Assembly: GCF_007747655.1 (NCBI RefSeq) | Contig: NZ_CP036274.1 | Location: 7,502,001-7,566,000, forward strand | Source: Anatilimnocola aggregata | GTDB taxonomy: Bacteria; Planctomycetota; Planctomycetia; Pirellulales; Pirellulaceae | Reading direction: 5' to 3' | DNA length: 64,000 nucleotides | In this document: in pieces, positions 1 through 8,570 of the stretch | Layout: each line of letters starts with the position of its first letter | How positions within the stretch are numbered: position 1 is the stretch's first letter | Made by a program: the position numbers and the translations under genes | The notes under the pieces: generated by a model | Databases searched by the model: none | Told to the model about the DNA's origin: nothing | What the model saw: only the letters and a program-made list of their open reading frames with translations

Positions 1-90
1 TCTCCACAGGTAAGTACGGTAGATGCACCGGCCAACCGATCACATCGATCGGGCCCGTGCAGGCCCTCCATCCCGAGGAAATGGTGCCTT

Positions 91-624
91 ATGAACGCCC
101 TGCTCGCTTTTACTCTGGTTCACGTTGTGATCAGCCTGGTAGCGATTGCCGCCGGTTTTGTGGTGATCTGGGGCCTGCTGACCAATCGTCCGTTGCCACG
201 CTGGACGGCCTTTTTTCTGACTACAACGGTACTGACGAGCGCATCGGGCTTTGGCTTTCCGTTCGAGAAGTTTCTCCCCTCGCACGCGTTCGGCATTCTC
301 TCGCTCATCCTGCTGGCAGTGGCGATCTACGCCTTGTACGCCCAACAGCTAGCCGGCAGTTGGCGCGTCGCTTATGTCGGCACCGCGATCTTCGCCCAGT
401 ATCTGAACTTCTTCGTGCTGATCGTGCAGGCCTTCTTGAAGGTCCCGGTGCTAAAGCTGCTCGCCCCCACGCAATCCGAACTACCGTTCGCGGCCGCCCA
501 GTTGATCGCCCTCGTCGGCTTTATCGCGATTGGCGTGCTGGCGCTACGCAACTTCAAACACAGTGCTGCTCCGTTGGCACAACAGGGAACAACTGCTGTT
601 TCGACAAGCAAGTCACACGTTTGA
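91..624 (+). CDS. Multipass membrane protein of unknown function
   Basis: This 177-aa protein is almost entirely hydrophobic, with about five membrane segments near residues 8-32, 42-60, 66-88, 96-115 and 135-155, and a short polar C-terminal tail. The ATG lies about 10 nt after a GAGGAA Shine-Dalgarno-like stretch, which supports the start. I see no catalytic motif and cannot name the family. It ends only 12 bp before the convergent stop of the next gene. An inner-membrane location is inferred from the segments alone; whether it transports or senses anything cannot be told. Confidence 0.75.
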   Translation: MNALLAFTLVHVVISLVAIAAGFVVIWGLLTNRPLPRWTAFFLTTTVLTSASGFGFPFEKFLPSHAFGILSLILLAVAIYALYAQQLAGSWRVAYVGTAIFAQYLNFFVLIVQAFLKVPVLKLLAPTQSELPFAAAQLIALVGFIAIGVLALRNFKHSAAPLAQQGTTAVSTSKSHV

Positions 625-635
625 GTGAAGAAGCA

Positions 636-1091
636 TTAGCCCCAAGCCAGCAGCTCAATGGCTTGGATGTGCTCGGCGGGTAAGCCGTGCTCACGAGCAC
701 CCTTGAGGATCGTTTGCAGGTAAGTGGTGTTGGGCCTGCTGCCCGGGGCGATGTTTTCCAGGCGGGACAGATAGACCCACGCGGTGATCGGTTCCTGCTG
801 TTCGTTGGTCACCACAACTTCGCGGCGGTCGTAACCAGTCTCGTAGGCGTCGAGCTTTTTAAATGCTTCGAGATCGCAGCGATACAGCACCCCATGCACG
901 CCGCTGCCGGGCCACACAATGTTGGCGTAGAACTCGCCATCCTCGCCGCGCATGTTAAACGCCAGCTGATAGTTCGGCAGGTAAGCCCGCTGAAAAGTAT
1001 CGGCCGCGTCAAACGAGAGCTTAATCCGTCGGCTGAGTTGCCCACGATGCAAGTTGCTGCCGTAGGCAAAGTACCACTGATCTCGCTCCAT
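636..1091 (-). CDS. Gamma-glutamylcyclotransferase (AIG2/GGCT)-like protein
   Basis: The 151-aa protein opens with the family hallmark YFAYGSNL (residues 7-14), which forms the substrate-binding loop of the GGCT fold. The likely catalytic acid is Glu84 in LDAYETGYDRR. Family enzymes release 5-oxoproline from gamma-glutamyl amines or peptides; the actual substrate is unknown. The frame stays open further upstream, but the ATG at 1091 gives the expected N-terminus directly before YFAYGSNL. It lies 23 bp behind the transglutaminase gene on the same strand, so the two probably form an operon. The pairing fits chemistry on glutamyl side chains, which is inference. Confidence 0.85.
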   Translation of the reverse strand: MERDQWYFAYGSNLHRGQLSRRIKLSFDAADTFQRAYLPNYQLAFNMRGEDGEFYANIVWPGSGVHGVLYRCDLEAFKKLDAYETGYDRREVVVTNEQQEPITAWVYLSRLENIAPGSRPNTTYLQTILKGAREHGLPAEHIQAIELLAWG

Positions 1092-1114
1092 GTGCCGCGC
1101 CTGACTTCCGTGTG

Positions 1115-1930
1115 CTAATTGCTGGGGACTTCGTCGGTCCAAACCTTGAATGACTTTAGCGTATTCACGCCGAAGGTGGTCGTCAGGGCCACGTCGGCCG
1201 CATCGCGACCGCGAGCCATCAGCACGCGACCGACGCGCGGTTTGTTGTTTCGTGCATCGAAAGCATACCACTGGCCACCGAGAAAGACCTCGAACCACGC
1301 ACTGAAATCCATTGGTGCATCGGAGCGCGGTACGCCAATATCGCCGAGATAGCCCGTGCAATAGCGAGCAGGGATATTGCAGTTGCGGCAGAAGGTAATA
1401 GCCAGGTGCATATAGTCGCGACAAACGCCCACGCGCTCGCGGTAGACTTCAAGGGCCGTGCGCGTGGCCCGGGCTTGCATGTAGTCGAAGCGAATGTGGT
1501 GATGGACATAATTGGTGATCGCTTGTACGCGAGCCCAGCCAGCGGGTACCTGGCCAAACAGAGTCCACGCCACATCCTTCAGTTCACTATCGACTTCGCA
1601 ATAGCGGCTGGCGAGCAGATACAGCAACACTTCTGCGGGCAGATCTTGCACCAGGGCTTGCGGCGCATGCGGGGCCTGCAAATCGGGCAAGCCGCAATCG
1701 TCGACGAGGGCTTCGTTGCGAAAAGTGATTCGTCCCGCCGGTGCGACGATACGTCCACAGCGGTTGCCATACGAGTCGTAGTACTCGGAAACGAACTGCG
1801 GCGGATTGACTTGCAAAAAGTCGGGCTGCAGTGTTGTCGGCACCCGCGTGGGATGCAGGTAGAGCATCAGCAGCATCGGTGCTGGCTGGGGGGAATCGAA
1901 AGAAATCTCGTAACCAACTTTAATGCGCAT
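1115..1930 (-). CDS. Cytoplasmic transglutaminase-like protein (COG1305 type)
   Basis: 271 aa. An N-terminal beta region is followed by the transglutaminase-like core with Cys170 in GVCRDY and Asp225 in YAFDAR. The usual histidine position (HAW) reads FSAW, so the third triad residue is Ser210 here. I recall similar FSAW sequences in proteobacterial homologues, so this may be a normal subfamily feature. The conserved tail GRVLMARGRDAADVALTTTFG is present. No signal peptide is seen. The start at 1930 was chosen because upstream codons in this frame are low-complexity shadow sequence. It is the first gene of a probable two-gene operon with the GGCT-like gene. Confidence 0.85.
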   Translation of the reverse strand: MRIKVGYEISFDSPQPAPMLLMLYLHPTRVPTTLQPDFLQVNPPQFVSEYYDSYGNRCGRIVAPAGRITFRNEALVDDCGLPDLQAPHAPQALVQDLPAEVLLYLLASRYCEVDSELKDVAWTLFGQVPAGWARVQAITNYVHHHIRFDYMQARATRTALEVYRERVGVCRDYMHLAITFCRNCNIPARYCTGYLGDIGVPRSDAPMDFSAWFEVFLGGQWYAFDARNNKPRVGRVLMARGRDAADVALTTTFGVNTLKSFKVWTDEVPSN

Positions 1931-2240
1931 CGAAGGCGTAATCCTCTGCCAGATAAGAAACTCAACACACTTTCCGGGCCGTGAATCGCAACGTGCGAAA
2001 CCAGCTGGCGGCAAGCGGGATGGTGCAGGGGTTAAGTGAACGCCAAGAGCAGAGAGGGTGACGAACAGATAAGAAAGAGGGCCATCCGGCCAACTTGTAG
2101 CCGTCATCTTACAGCGAGAGAAGATAAAACGCCAGACGCAGAATACTCGCCAAATTTGGGTGGCTGCGGCTAAAGGCGTACTCGCCGTGCCCCAGGATTC
2201 GCTCCCACACGCTGCGTTTCGCCACCAACCACCGAGAGAC
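1931..2240. other. Intergenic stretch, no gene recognised
   Basis: About 310 bp separate the transglutaminase start from the stop of the CxxCH protein gene. Reading frames here are extensions of flanking genes without family similarity. The promoter of the transglutaminase/GGCT pair should lie here, but no clear box was identified. Confidence 0.4.
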
Positions 2241-3218
2241 TTACGACCGATAGTTTTCGTGGCATTCCACGCAGCTTTTGCCGATTTCGATCGACGCTTT
2301 CGACGCGCGATCGAAGTCCTTGGTCTTGCAAGCTTCGACAATTTCCGTTGACGCATTTTTCAGCTTATCGCACAGCGCCGTGTACTCGCTGGTATCGGCG
2401 TCTTCCATTCCTTCCTTAGCGAGCACCGCACCGATGGCCGCGAACAGTTCCGCATCGAGCAATATTTTGTCGATGTTCGCCGCAAACTGCCCCTTATCAG
2501 AGAGGGCCGGCTTGAGCTTGGGTTCCCACACATTTTCGAGGTGCTGCATCAAAGGCGAACGGTTGCAGACGCTTCCCCAAGTAGCTTTCGGCTCTGCCGA
2601 TTTTCCTTCGAACGGATTGGCTCCGCCGATTAAGTCCTGCAGTTCCTCCTTACGCTTCTTCGCTTCGTTATAAACGCCTTGCGTGCCGACCTTGGCATTG
2701 GCGGCGGTCTGGGCGAAGGCGTCGCGAGCGGCGGGGGCATCTTTTTTCCAACGTACATCACCTTCGTATTCGCCAATGATCGCAAACGTCATCGCCATCA
2801 CGCTGAAGTCTCGGCGAGCCGCTTTGTAACCCTTGCCGGCGAATTCGCTGGGGGTCGTCACTCCGGTATCGATCTGCAACTTCAGCGTTTTCACTGCGTC
2901 TTCGAGCGTCGCCGGCGAAACGAGGGCCGCCCAACCCGAGCCTGCCACACCGGTATTGCCTGCCGGTGCAGCCGTCGGCGAGCCGGTATTCCCCCCCGTC
3001 GAAACAACCGCTGCAGCGGCGACACCAAGATTGCCGGGGCGTTCGCCCGTCAAACCTTCCTTGAACGCATCGGCAAAGTAGGTGCTATCGGGCTTATCGA
3101 ACTTCGGCGGCTGCGCGCGACGAACCACCTTAGGCTGCTTGGTTTGGGCCCAGGCGAAGGTAGTCACCGCCAGCGCGAGCAACACATATGCAGTCCGTAC
3201 CAACATCGTGCGAGCCAT
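2241..3218 (-). CDS. Exported protein with C-terminal CxxCH heme motif (cytochrome c'-like)
   Basis: 325 aa with a signal peptide (MARTMLVRTAYVLLALAV, cleavage near AWA-Q). A Pro/Gly/Thr-rich linker follows, then two helical regions of about 120 residues each. The second ends in SCVECHENYRS, a single CxxCH heme c site at the extreme C-terminus, as in cytochromes c'. The first helical region lacks such a motif. The ATG at 3218 has an AGGGAGG ribosome site 8 nt upstream, which decides the start against an upstream in-frame ATG. A periplasmic redox or gas-binding role is inferred from the fold type only. The gene seems to stand alone. Confidence 0.75.
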   Translation of the reverse strand: MARTMLVRTAYVLLALAVTTFAWAQTKQPKVVRRAQPPKFDKPDSTYFADAFKEGLTGERPGNLGVAAAAVVSTGGNTGSPTAAPAGNTGVAGSGWAALVSPATLEDAVKTLKLQIDTGVTTPSEFAGKGYKAARRDFSVMAMTFAIIGEYEGDVRWKKDAPAARDAFAQTAANAKVGTQGVYNEAKKRKEELQDLIGGANPFEGKSAEPKATWGSVCNRSPLMQHLENVWEPKLKPALSDKGQFAANIDKILLDAELFAAIGAVLAKEGMEDADTSEYTALCDKLKNASTEIVEACKTKDFDRASKASIEIGKSCVECHENYRS

Positions 3219-3382
3219 AGCCCGAGCCTCCCTGGCAAGAGTGTTTCTGAAGAGTCCGTTCATTATCGAATACTCGGCCTCCGAACGCAACGGATTTGCT
3301 GTGGGGGTTGTGAGCTAATTTGAGCGTTTAGCTGGTTCACGGCAGCAACCGGCGGGGCGTCGACTCTTGTTCCAGAGAGTGC

Positions 3383-3619
3383 CTACCAAAGATACCAGCG
3401 GTTCGGTCTCAGTTTCCGGTCGATCTGCTCCAGAGGCCAAAACACTTTGGCAGCATAGGCCCCGCCCCAGCGATAGTGCACGTATTCCATCTCCAAAGTG
3501 CCTTTCACGATCCACACAGAACGATGATAAGGCTGCACAATCGCGACATAGCTCACCACGTACAACAACGGGAGCAGCAGCAAGACGATGGCGACGATGA
3601 GTGGTGCGCGGTTCGTCAT
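3383..3619 (-). CDS. Small membrane protein, FWPLEQxDRK family (copy 1)
   Basis: 78 aa. It has an N-terminal MTNRAPLIVAI start, one membrane helix with LLYVVSYVAIV, a variable middle, and the signature FWPLEQIDRKLRP near the C-terminus. Three more copies lie at 15082, 15763 and 16266 in this window, which supports real coding despite the small size. Its ATG overlaps the TGA of the preceding 58-aa gene (ATGA), so translation is probably coupled. The function is unknown. The conserved aromatic, acidic and basic C-terminus is expected to lie outside the membrane. Confidence 0.75.
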   Translation of the reverse strand: MTNRAPLIVAIVLLLLPLLYVVSYVAIVQPYHRSVWIVKGTLEMEYVHYRWGGAYAAKVFWPLEQIDRKLRPNRWYLW

Positions 3620-3792
3620 TTGCTGTCGATTTGAACGGGTTGGTTTTCTCGAATGATAAATGGGCCAAGATCGTCATCCTCGTGCAGGTAAAGTGACGGT
3701 TGAAGGCACCAGGTTCCGACGAGCCAAACGGCAGCCAAGAGGGGCGGTAGTATCGCCAACAAAATCAAGCTGGTTCGTAGACTCAGTTGCAT
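3616..3792 (-). CDS. Small membrane protein, 58 aa
   Basis: A 58-codon frame starts MQLSLRTSLILLAILPPLL and has one strong membrane segment (residues 5-25) followed by a polar, acidic tail with HEDDD. Its TGA overlaps the ATG of the FWPLEQxDRK gene by 4 bp, the best evidence that it is translated. The xLSLRTxLxLL opening resembles membrane anchors I remember from other planctomycete proteins, including the Hint protein at 22845. No function can be assigned. It belongs to the minus-strand string of tiny genes from 4360 down to 3383. Confidence 0.6.
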   Translation of the reverse strand: MQLSLRTSLILLAILPPLLAAVWLVGTWCLQPSLYLHEDDDLGPFIIRENQPVQIDSK

Positions 3793-3912
3793 CGCCCCAT
3801 TTTAATCGCGCACGAAACAGCCCCGCTACATTGGCGCAGACGGGATGTTGCCAAGTTTCGAGCGACCAGAGTAGTCACGGACTTATACCTCCAGTCGCAA
3901 TTGCCAGGCCTG

Positions 3913-4185
3913 TTACTTGGAGAAAGTCCGCTCCAGAACCCAATCAAGTCCAACGAATATTGCCACAAGGAGCCCTGTTCCTGCGAGTAGAAATAGTGCC
4001 CTTTCGAAAGTCGAAAGGCTGGCGTTTGTGCTTAAGAGCGGAACACTACTAGCATAAATCAAAAGTACTGCGTCTCCGCGAATCCCAGTCCACTTAGCGC
4101 CCCACTTGAGGATGACTGGCCAACTAACACGACGCGTATTTGGTTCACTGTCGAATTGTGGTGATTCATAGGGATTGGGTTCCAT
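3913..4185 (-). CDS. NPYESP-type small membrane protein
   Basis: About 90 aa, starting MEPNPYESPQFDSEP. A polar N-terminus is followed by two hydrophobic segments (around residues 38-53 and 62-82). An ATG three codons upstream (4194) is also possible. I prefer 4185 because the two other NPYESP genes in the window (4208-4360 and 15996-16190) start with the same M-x-x-NPYESP spacing. I recall the N-terminal NPYxSP motif from many small planctomycete membrane proteins, but its role is not known to me. It sits upstream of the 58-aa and FWPLEQxDRK genes on the same strand. Confidence 0.7.
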   Translation of the reverse strand: MEPNPYESPQFDSEPNTRRVSWPVILKWGAKWTGIRGDAVLLIYASSVPLLSTNASLSTFERALFLLAGTGLLVAIFVGLDWVLERTFSK

Positions 4186-4207
4186 GCGGTCCATCTAATT
4201 ACCGGTT

Positions 4208-4360
4208 TCAGTGCACGGCGAGCAACAGCCAACGAAGCGCGACGACCAAGAGTGCAACAACCACAAGCTCGATCCAGCTGAACCCACTAGGTCGCGACTT
4301 CACCGGCGAGTTTGTTTCATCGGCACCTGCTTTCGGCGACTCGTAAGGATTTAGCTCCAT
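4208..4360 (-). CDS. NPYESP-type micro-protein, 50 aa
   Basis: A 50-codon frame reads MELNPYESPKAGADE, then a short polar linker, then one membrane helix (WIELVVVALLVVALRWLLLAV), and stops at TGA. It shares the M-x-x-NPYESP N-terminus with the next gene downstream (22 bp away) and with the gene at 15996-16190. Single-pass topology is inferred. The ribosome site is weak, so expression is uncertain, but the motif makes chance unlikely. It would be the first gene of the four-gene string 4360-3383. Confidence 0.65.
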   Translation of the reverse strand: MELNPYESPKAGADETNSPVKSRPSGFSWIELVVVALLVVALRWLLLAVH

Positions 4361-4538
4361 AACCCCATTCTACCCACTGTCAAAATATCCCTACCAGAGT
4401 GGCGGAGGCGGGTTGCCTGAGAGAAAGTCGAAACTCCGCGGGAGCCAAGCGGACAAACGGGTGGGCGCTCGGCTATCATGGCGAGCAATTGGCAACCACC
4501 TTTCCGCGGCAGCGGAGTCTGCTTGAGGAGTCTTCAAC

Positions 4539-5705
4539 GTGATCGCACCAGAACTGCACCCTCCCGTTCGTCTGCTGATGGGCCCTGGTCCCAGCGATAC
4601 TCATCCCCGCGTGCTGCAAGCCTTAGCCAAGGGTACGGTCGGCCATCTCGACCCGTTCTACCTCGAAACAATGAACGGGCTGCAGGATATGCTGCGGCAA
4701 GTCTTTCGCACCCAGAACCCCATGACGATGGCCATTAGCGGCACCGGTTCAGCCGGCATGGAAGCCACGGTCGTCAACCTGATCGAGCCGGGCGATGCGA
4801 TGGTCGTGTGCGTGAACGGTGTGTTCGGCGGCCGCATGGTCGACGTGGCCGAACGGGCCGGAGCGAAGGTCACGAAGGTCGAAAAACCGTGGGGGCATGT
4901 CTTCACACCCGAGGATCTGGCCCCCGCTTTAGCGAGCAAGCCAAAGGTGGTCGGCATTGTCATGGCCGAAACATCCACCGGCGCTCATCAGCCCATCGAA
5001 GCAATCTCGAAGGCGGTACATGAGGCTGGCGCACTACTCTTGGTCGATGCCGTGACGGCGCTCGGAGGTGTGCCATTGGAAGTCGACGCCTGGAACATCG
5101 ACGCAATTTATTCGGGCACGCAGAAGTGCCTCAGCTGCCCGCCGGGTCTTTCGCCCGTCTCGTTCAGTCCGCGGGCGATGGAAGTCGTTATGTCGCGGAA
5201 GACGAAGGTCCAAAGCTGGTATCTCGATGTCTCGATGCTGGCAAACTACTGGGGGCAAAACCGGGTCTATCATCACACCGGGCCGATCAACATGACCTAC
5301 GGCCTGTACGAAGCCCTCCGCCTCATCCTCGAAGAAGGACTAGAAAACTGCTTTGCCCGGCATAAGAAGAATCATGAAGCCCTGCGCGCCGGCCTGGCCG
5401 CGATTGGCATTCGCTATAGCACCCAAGAAGGGCACATCTTGCCGCAGCTGAATGCGGTGCATATTCCGGAAGGGGTCGACGACGCCAAGGTTCGGAGTAC
5501 CCTGCTGACTCGCTTCGGCATCGAAATTGGTGCTGGTCTCGGCGCGTTCAAAGGCAAGGTCTGGCGCATTGGGCTGATGGGTTACGGATCGCGACAGGCC
5601 AATGTCTTGCTGTTCCTTTCCGCGCTCGAACAAGTTCTGGCCGAGCAGGACTACTTGTTCCAGCATGGTTCCAGCGTGGCCGCTGCGAACGATACGTATG
5701 TCTAG
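4539..5705 (+). CDS. Class V aminotransferase (serine/alanine-glyoxylate aminotransferase family)
   Basis: 388 aa, PLP-dependent fold type I. The N-terminus LLMGPGPSDTHPRVLQAL is typical of alanine/serine-glyoxylate aminotransferases. The SGTGSAGMEA loop binds the cofactor phosphate, Asp170 (LLVDAVTALGG) pairs with the pyridine nitrogen, and Lys196 in YSGTQKCLSCPPG is the Schiff-base lysine. The start is GTG, with GAGGAG 8 nt upstream, which fixes it. The enzyme should transfer an amino group from alanine or serine to glyoxylate in the cytoplasm. Donor preference cannot be read from the sequence. It is followed by an intergenic hairpin repeat and appears monocistronic. Confidence 0.9.
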   Translation: MIAPELHPPVRLLMGPGPSDTHPRVLQALAKGTVGHLDPFYLETMNGLQDMLRQVFRTQNPMTMAISGTGSAGMEATVVNLIEPGDAMVVCVNGVFGGRMVDVAERAGAKVTKVEKPWGHVFTPEDLAPALASKPKVVGIVMAETSTGAHQPIEAISKAVHEAGALLLVDAVTALGGVPLEVDAWNIDAIYSGTQKCLSCPPGLSPVSFSPRAMEVVMSRKTKVQSWYLDVSMLANYWGQNRVYHHTGPINMTYGLYEALRLILEEGLENCFARHKKNHEALRAGLAAIGIRYSTQEGHILPQLNAVHIPEGVDDAKVRSTLLTRFGIEIGAGLGAFKGKVWRIGLMGYGSRQANVLLFLSALEQVLAEQDYLFQHGSSVAAANDTYV

Positions 5706-5713
5706 TTCCTCAG

Positions 5714-5788
5714 TAGCCCGACGCGTGAGCGAGGGAGAGATGCTCTCAACGGTTGCTCACAATTCACCCTCGCTAACGCATCGGGCTA
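5714..5788. repeat. Inverted intergenic repeat (AGCCCGACGCG...GCGAGGG family)
   Basis: The left arm (TAGCCCGACGCGTGAGCGAG onward, 5714-5737) pairs with the right arm (5765-5788, reading back TAGCCCGATGCGTTAGCGAG). The hairpin lies between the aminotransferase stop and the galM start and may act as a transcript end or processing site. Related arms occur at 13932-13954/14083-14105, 41063-41085 and 60319-60340. Confidence 0.75.
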
Positions 5789-5830
5789 AGTAATGCGGGC
5801 AAGTCTCTTCCCCCACAAAAGGCCTCTCCC

Positions 5831-7009
5831 ATGCAACCTGCACTGAACATGTTTCGCCAGGCCCTGTTGAATAAAACAGCTGCCTGCGGAATGATGATTG
5901 CCCTTCTATCTCTCCTCTCCCATACCTCCGCACTTTGCGGAGCAGATAAACCTTCTATGAGCGTTGACATCAAAGCGGTCGGCAAAGCCGAAGATGGATC
6001 GATCCTGAACGAAATCACCATGCAGAACAAAAACGGTCTGCGGGTGAAAATGATTTCCTACGGCGCGACGATCACCAGCGTCGAAACGCCCGATCGCAAT
6101 GGAAAACTGGCGAACATCACACTCGGCTTCCCCGAACCCACGGGCTATTTCCAGCGGCATCCTTATTTTGGCAGCACCGTCGGTCGTTACGGCAACCGAA
6201 TTGCCAAGGGTAAGTTCACGCTCGACGGCAAGACCTATACGCTGGCTGTTAACAATGGCGACAATCACCTGCACGGCGGCTTGAAGGCGTTTGACGCTGT
6301 GAATTGGTCGGCCCGGAAAATCCCGACGACGGACGGAGTCGCGGTGGAGTTTACTTACGAAAGCCCCGATGGCGACGAAGGATATCCCGGCAATCTGAAA
6401 GTTGCCGTCACCTATGCCCTGACGAATGAAAACGAATTGAAGATCGACTACGTTGCCACGACCGATAAGCCGACGGTGGTGAACCTCACCAACCACGCCT
6501 ATTGGAATCTGGCGGGGGCAGGAAGCGGCGATATCCTCAAGCACGAGTTGACGATCAACGCCGACAAGTGGATTCCTACTGATGCCGGTTCTATTCCCAC
6601 GGGCGAACTCGCGCCCGTCAAAGGAACGGTGATGGATTTCACCACGCCCCACGTGATTGGCGAGCGAATTGCCGAACTGAAGAAGCCGCCGCACACGACC
6701 AAGGGGTATGACCACTGCTACGTGCTGCGCAATCAAAGTGGCAAACTGGAACTGGCAGCAAAGGTGACTGACCCAAGTTCCGGTCGCGTGATGGAAGTCT
6801 TCACCACCGAGCCAGGCATTCAACTTTACTGCGGCAACTTTCTTGATGGCGACCCGAAGGGAAACAACCACCAGCAGCACGAGGGATTCTGCCTCGAAAC
6901 GCAACACTTCCCCGATTCGCCAAATCAGCCGACCTTCCCGAGCACAGTGCTGAAACCCGGCGAAACCTTCCGTTCGCAAACCGTACACAAGTTCAGCGTG
7001 GCGAAGTAG
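5831..7009 (+). CDS. galM: Aldose 1-epimerase (galactose mutarotase), exported
   Basis: 392 aa. A leader with a hydrophobic stretch at about residues 20-35 (MMIALLSLLSHTSALCG) predicts export. The mutarotase domain follows with GRYGNRIAKGKF, NNGDNHLHGG (His146/His148), NLTNHAYWNL (His222) and TTEPGIQLY (Glu327). In characterised enzymes these are the substrate-binding His, the catalytic His and the catalytic Glu. It interconverts alpha and beta anomers of hexoses, here probably in the periplasm during use of external sugars. Length is normal for the family plus the leader. No sugar operon surrounds it. Confidence 0.93.
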   Translation: MQPALNMFRQALLNKTAACGMMIALLSLLSHTSALCGADKPSMSVDIKAVGKAEDGSILNEITMQNKNGLRVKMISYGATITSVETPDRNGKLANITLGFPEPTGYFQRHPYFGSTVGRYGNRIAKGKFTLDGKTYTLAVNNGDNHLHGGLKAFDAVNWSARKIPTTDGVAVEFTYESPDGDEGYPGNLKVAVTYALTNENELKIDYVATTDKPTVVNLTNHAYWNLAGAGSGDILKHELTINADKWIPTDAGSIPTGELAPVKGTVMDFTTPHVIGERIAELKKPPHTTKGYDHCYVLRNQSGKLELAAKVTDPSSGRVMEVFTTEPGIQLYCGNFLDGDPKGNNHQQHEGFCLETQHFPDSPNQPTFPSTVLKPGETFRSQTVHKFSVAK

Positions 7010-7071
7010 CGACCGTTGGTCAGTAACTCCGAGACCGACTTTTATCGTTGCTCAGTCACGCCCTGACTCGC

Positions 7072-8430
7072 CTACGGGGTGCCGATGCAATAGAGATGTT
7101 CCTGGCAGCGGAGATACATTCGCTGACCAGCGAACACGGGATTGGAACCGTAATTCTCGAGCTTGTTCGAGGCAACTTCCTCGTACTCACGACCGGCCTT
7201 GATGACCAGCGTCGTACCTCGGGTGCAACCGAGGAAAATATAGTCGCCCGCGCAGGTGACGCTCGAATAGAGATTGCCGTCGAAGTCGAGCCGTTTGCGA
7301 TAAACGATCTCGCCATTCTCGGTATCGGTCACTTCCAAGATTCCTTCCGTCGTGGCGCCATACAGCAAGCCCCGATGCAGCACCGGAGATGGAGTGCGGC
7401 GACCGCGCGACGCGCTAACCTGCCAGAGAACTTCCAAGCCATCTTTCGCATCACCACTCGGCAGCTTGAGCGCCGACGTTTTCCCTTCCTGTGTATAGAG
7501 GATGTCACCGGCAGCGATAGCCGAGCATTCGGAAGTTCGCAGCGCTTGGTCTGCCAAGATCACCTTGCCGTCACTGGGCCGAATCACGCTGCCAGCGGGA
7601 GAAACGATCAGGTCCTCTTTGTTGTGGCGAAACAAAACCGGGCTCGCATGGCGGGCAGGGAGTTCCGTTCGCCAGGCAATTTCGCCTGTCTCGGCATTCA
7701 ATGCCACCAGGTCGTGAAAGTGAACGATTAACTTGCCATCGACCAGCAGCGGGGAACTGGAATGGCCGAAGCCGATGACCGAACCTTCGATGAACTTAAT
7801 CCAACGCCGCTCGCCAGTGAGTGTGTAGCAAGCCACGATTCCGGTGCCATAGACCGCGTAAACATGCTTGCCGTCGCTGATGGGTGTGGCCGTCGAATTG
7901 CCGCTGCCCCGATCGGAATGGATCGGGCTCTTGCGCTTCATCACATCGAGTTGCCGTTCAAGCTCGGTTAGTTCGTTGCGCCGCCGCTCGTTCTCTTCTT
8001 TGGCTTCGGGATTCGCCTTGCGAAACTCATCGGACGCTTTCTGAAAGTCGCGTTTTCGGTCGTTCAGAGCTTTCCACTCGTCAGCTACTTTGATGGCCGC
8101 TTCCTGCCCGAGCACTTCCACTGCAGAGTTGGTGTGTTGCCAGACGACTTTTCCATCGCTGGCTTGCAAGCAGAGCAGTTCAGCAGGATCGGACGGGACG
8201 AAGATTTTGTCACCCACCAGAATGGGCGAACCGTAGCTCTTGCCAGGCATTGGCGTCTGCCAAACGATGTTTTCTTTCGCCGACCATTTGGTTGGGGGCA
8301 ATGCTTGGGGATAGTAGCCTTGTGCATCGCTGCGCCAACCGACGGCTGGCACATCCGCAGCAGATGTCGGCGAAACTAATAAGGCACCAAAGCAAGCGAG
8401 CGCAAGCAGGGGCAATCGGTAATCCTTCAC
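7072..8430 (-). CDS. Exported PQQ-like beta-propeller protein
   Basis: 452 aa with a signal peptide (LPLLALACFGALLVSPTSAA). Repeating blades of the PQQ/BamB kind follow, e.g. SYGSPILVGDKIFVPSDPAELLCL, DGKVVWQ, TGIVACYTLTGERRW and LVALNAETGEIAW. A charged, possibly coiled-coil insert with FRKANPEAKEENERRR lies between the first blades. The start is GTG (8430) with CAGGAG 7 nt upstream. I recall many planctomycete proteins of this build, usually of unknown function. No quinone-enzyme active-site residues are obvious, so a binding or scaffold role is as likely as a dehydrogenase. Confidence 0.85.
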   Translation of the reverse strand: MKDYRLPLLALACFGALLVSPTSAADVPAVGWRSDAQGYYPQALPPTKWSAKENIVWQTPMPGKSYGSPILVGDKIFVPSDPAELLCLQASDGKVVWQHTNSAVEVLGQEAAIKVADEWKALNDRKRDFQKASDEFRKANPEAKEENERRRNELTELERQLDVMKRKSPIHSDRGSGNSTATPISDGKHVYAVYGTGIVACYTLTGERRWIKFIEGSVIGFGHSSSPLLVDGKLIVHFHDLVALNAETGEIAWRTELPARHASPVLFRHNKEDLIVSPAGSVIRPSDGKVILADQALRTSECSAIAAGDILYTQEGKTSALKLPSGDAKDGLEVLWQVSASRGRRTPSPVLHRGLLYGATTEGILEVTDTENGEIVYRKRLDFDGNLYSSVTCAGDYIFLGCTRGTTLVIKAGREYEEVASNKLENYGSNPVFAGQRMYLRCQEHLYCIGTP

Positions 8431-8570
8431 GGCGAGACTCCTGGCAGTTCGAGAGGCGGGGCTAGATGCAGGCGCTGTACTTTAACGCACGACCGTTGCG
8501 GTTCGCAAAGTGAATATGCCAAATAGGGCCTGCTAAACCCAGATCTGTCGGGAGCGAGGCCGCCAAGAAA

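Noticed and set aside
1931-2356. Upstream extension of the transglutaminase frame to 413 aa
   Set aside because: The extra N-terminus is Arg/Ser/Trp-rich and overlaps the CxxCH gene on the same strand; the ATG at 1930 gives the normal family start.
5906-6988. 360-codon open frame antisense to galM
   Set aside because: Shadow of a clear mutarotase gene; low-complexity Arg/Val/Gly-rich translation and no ribosome site.
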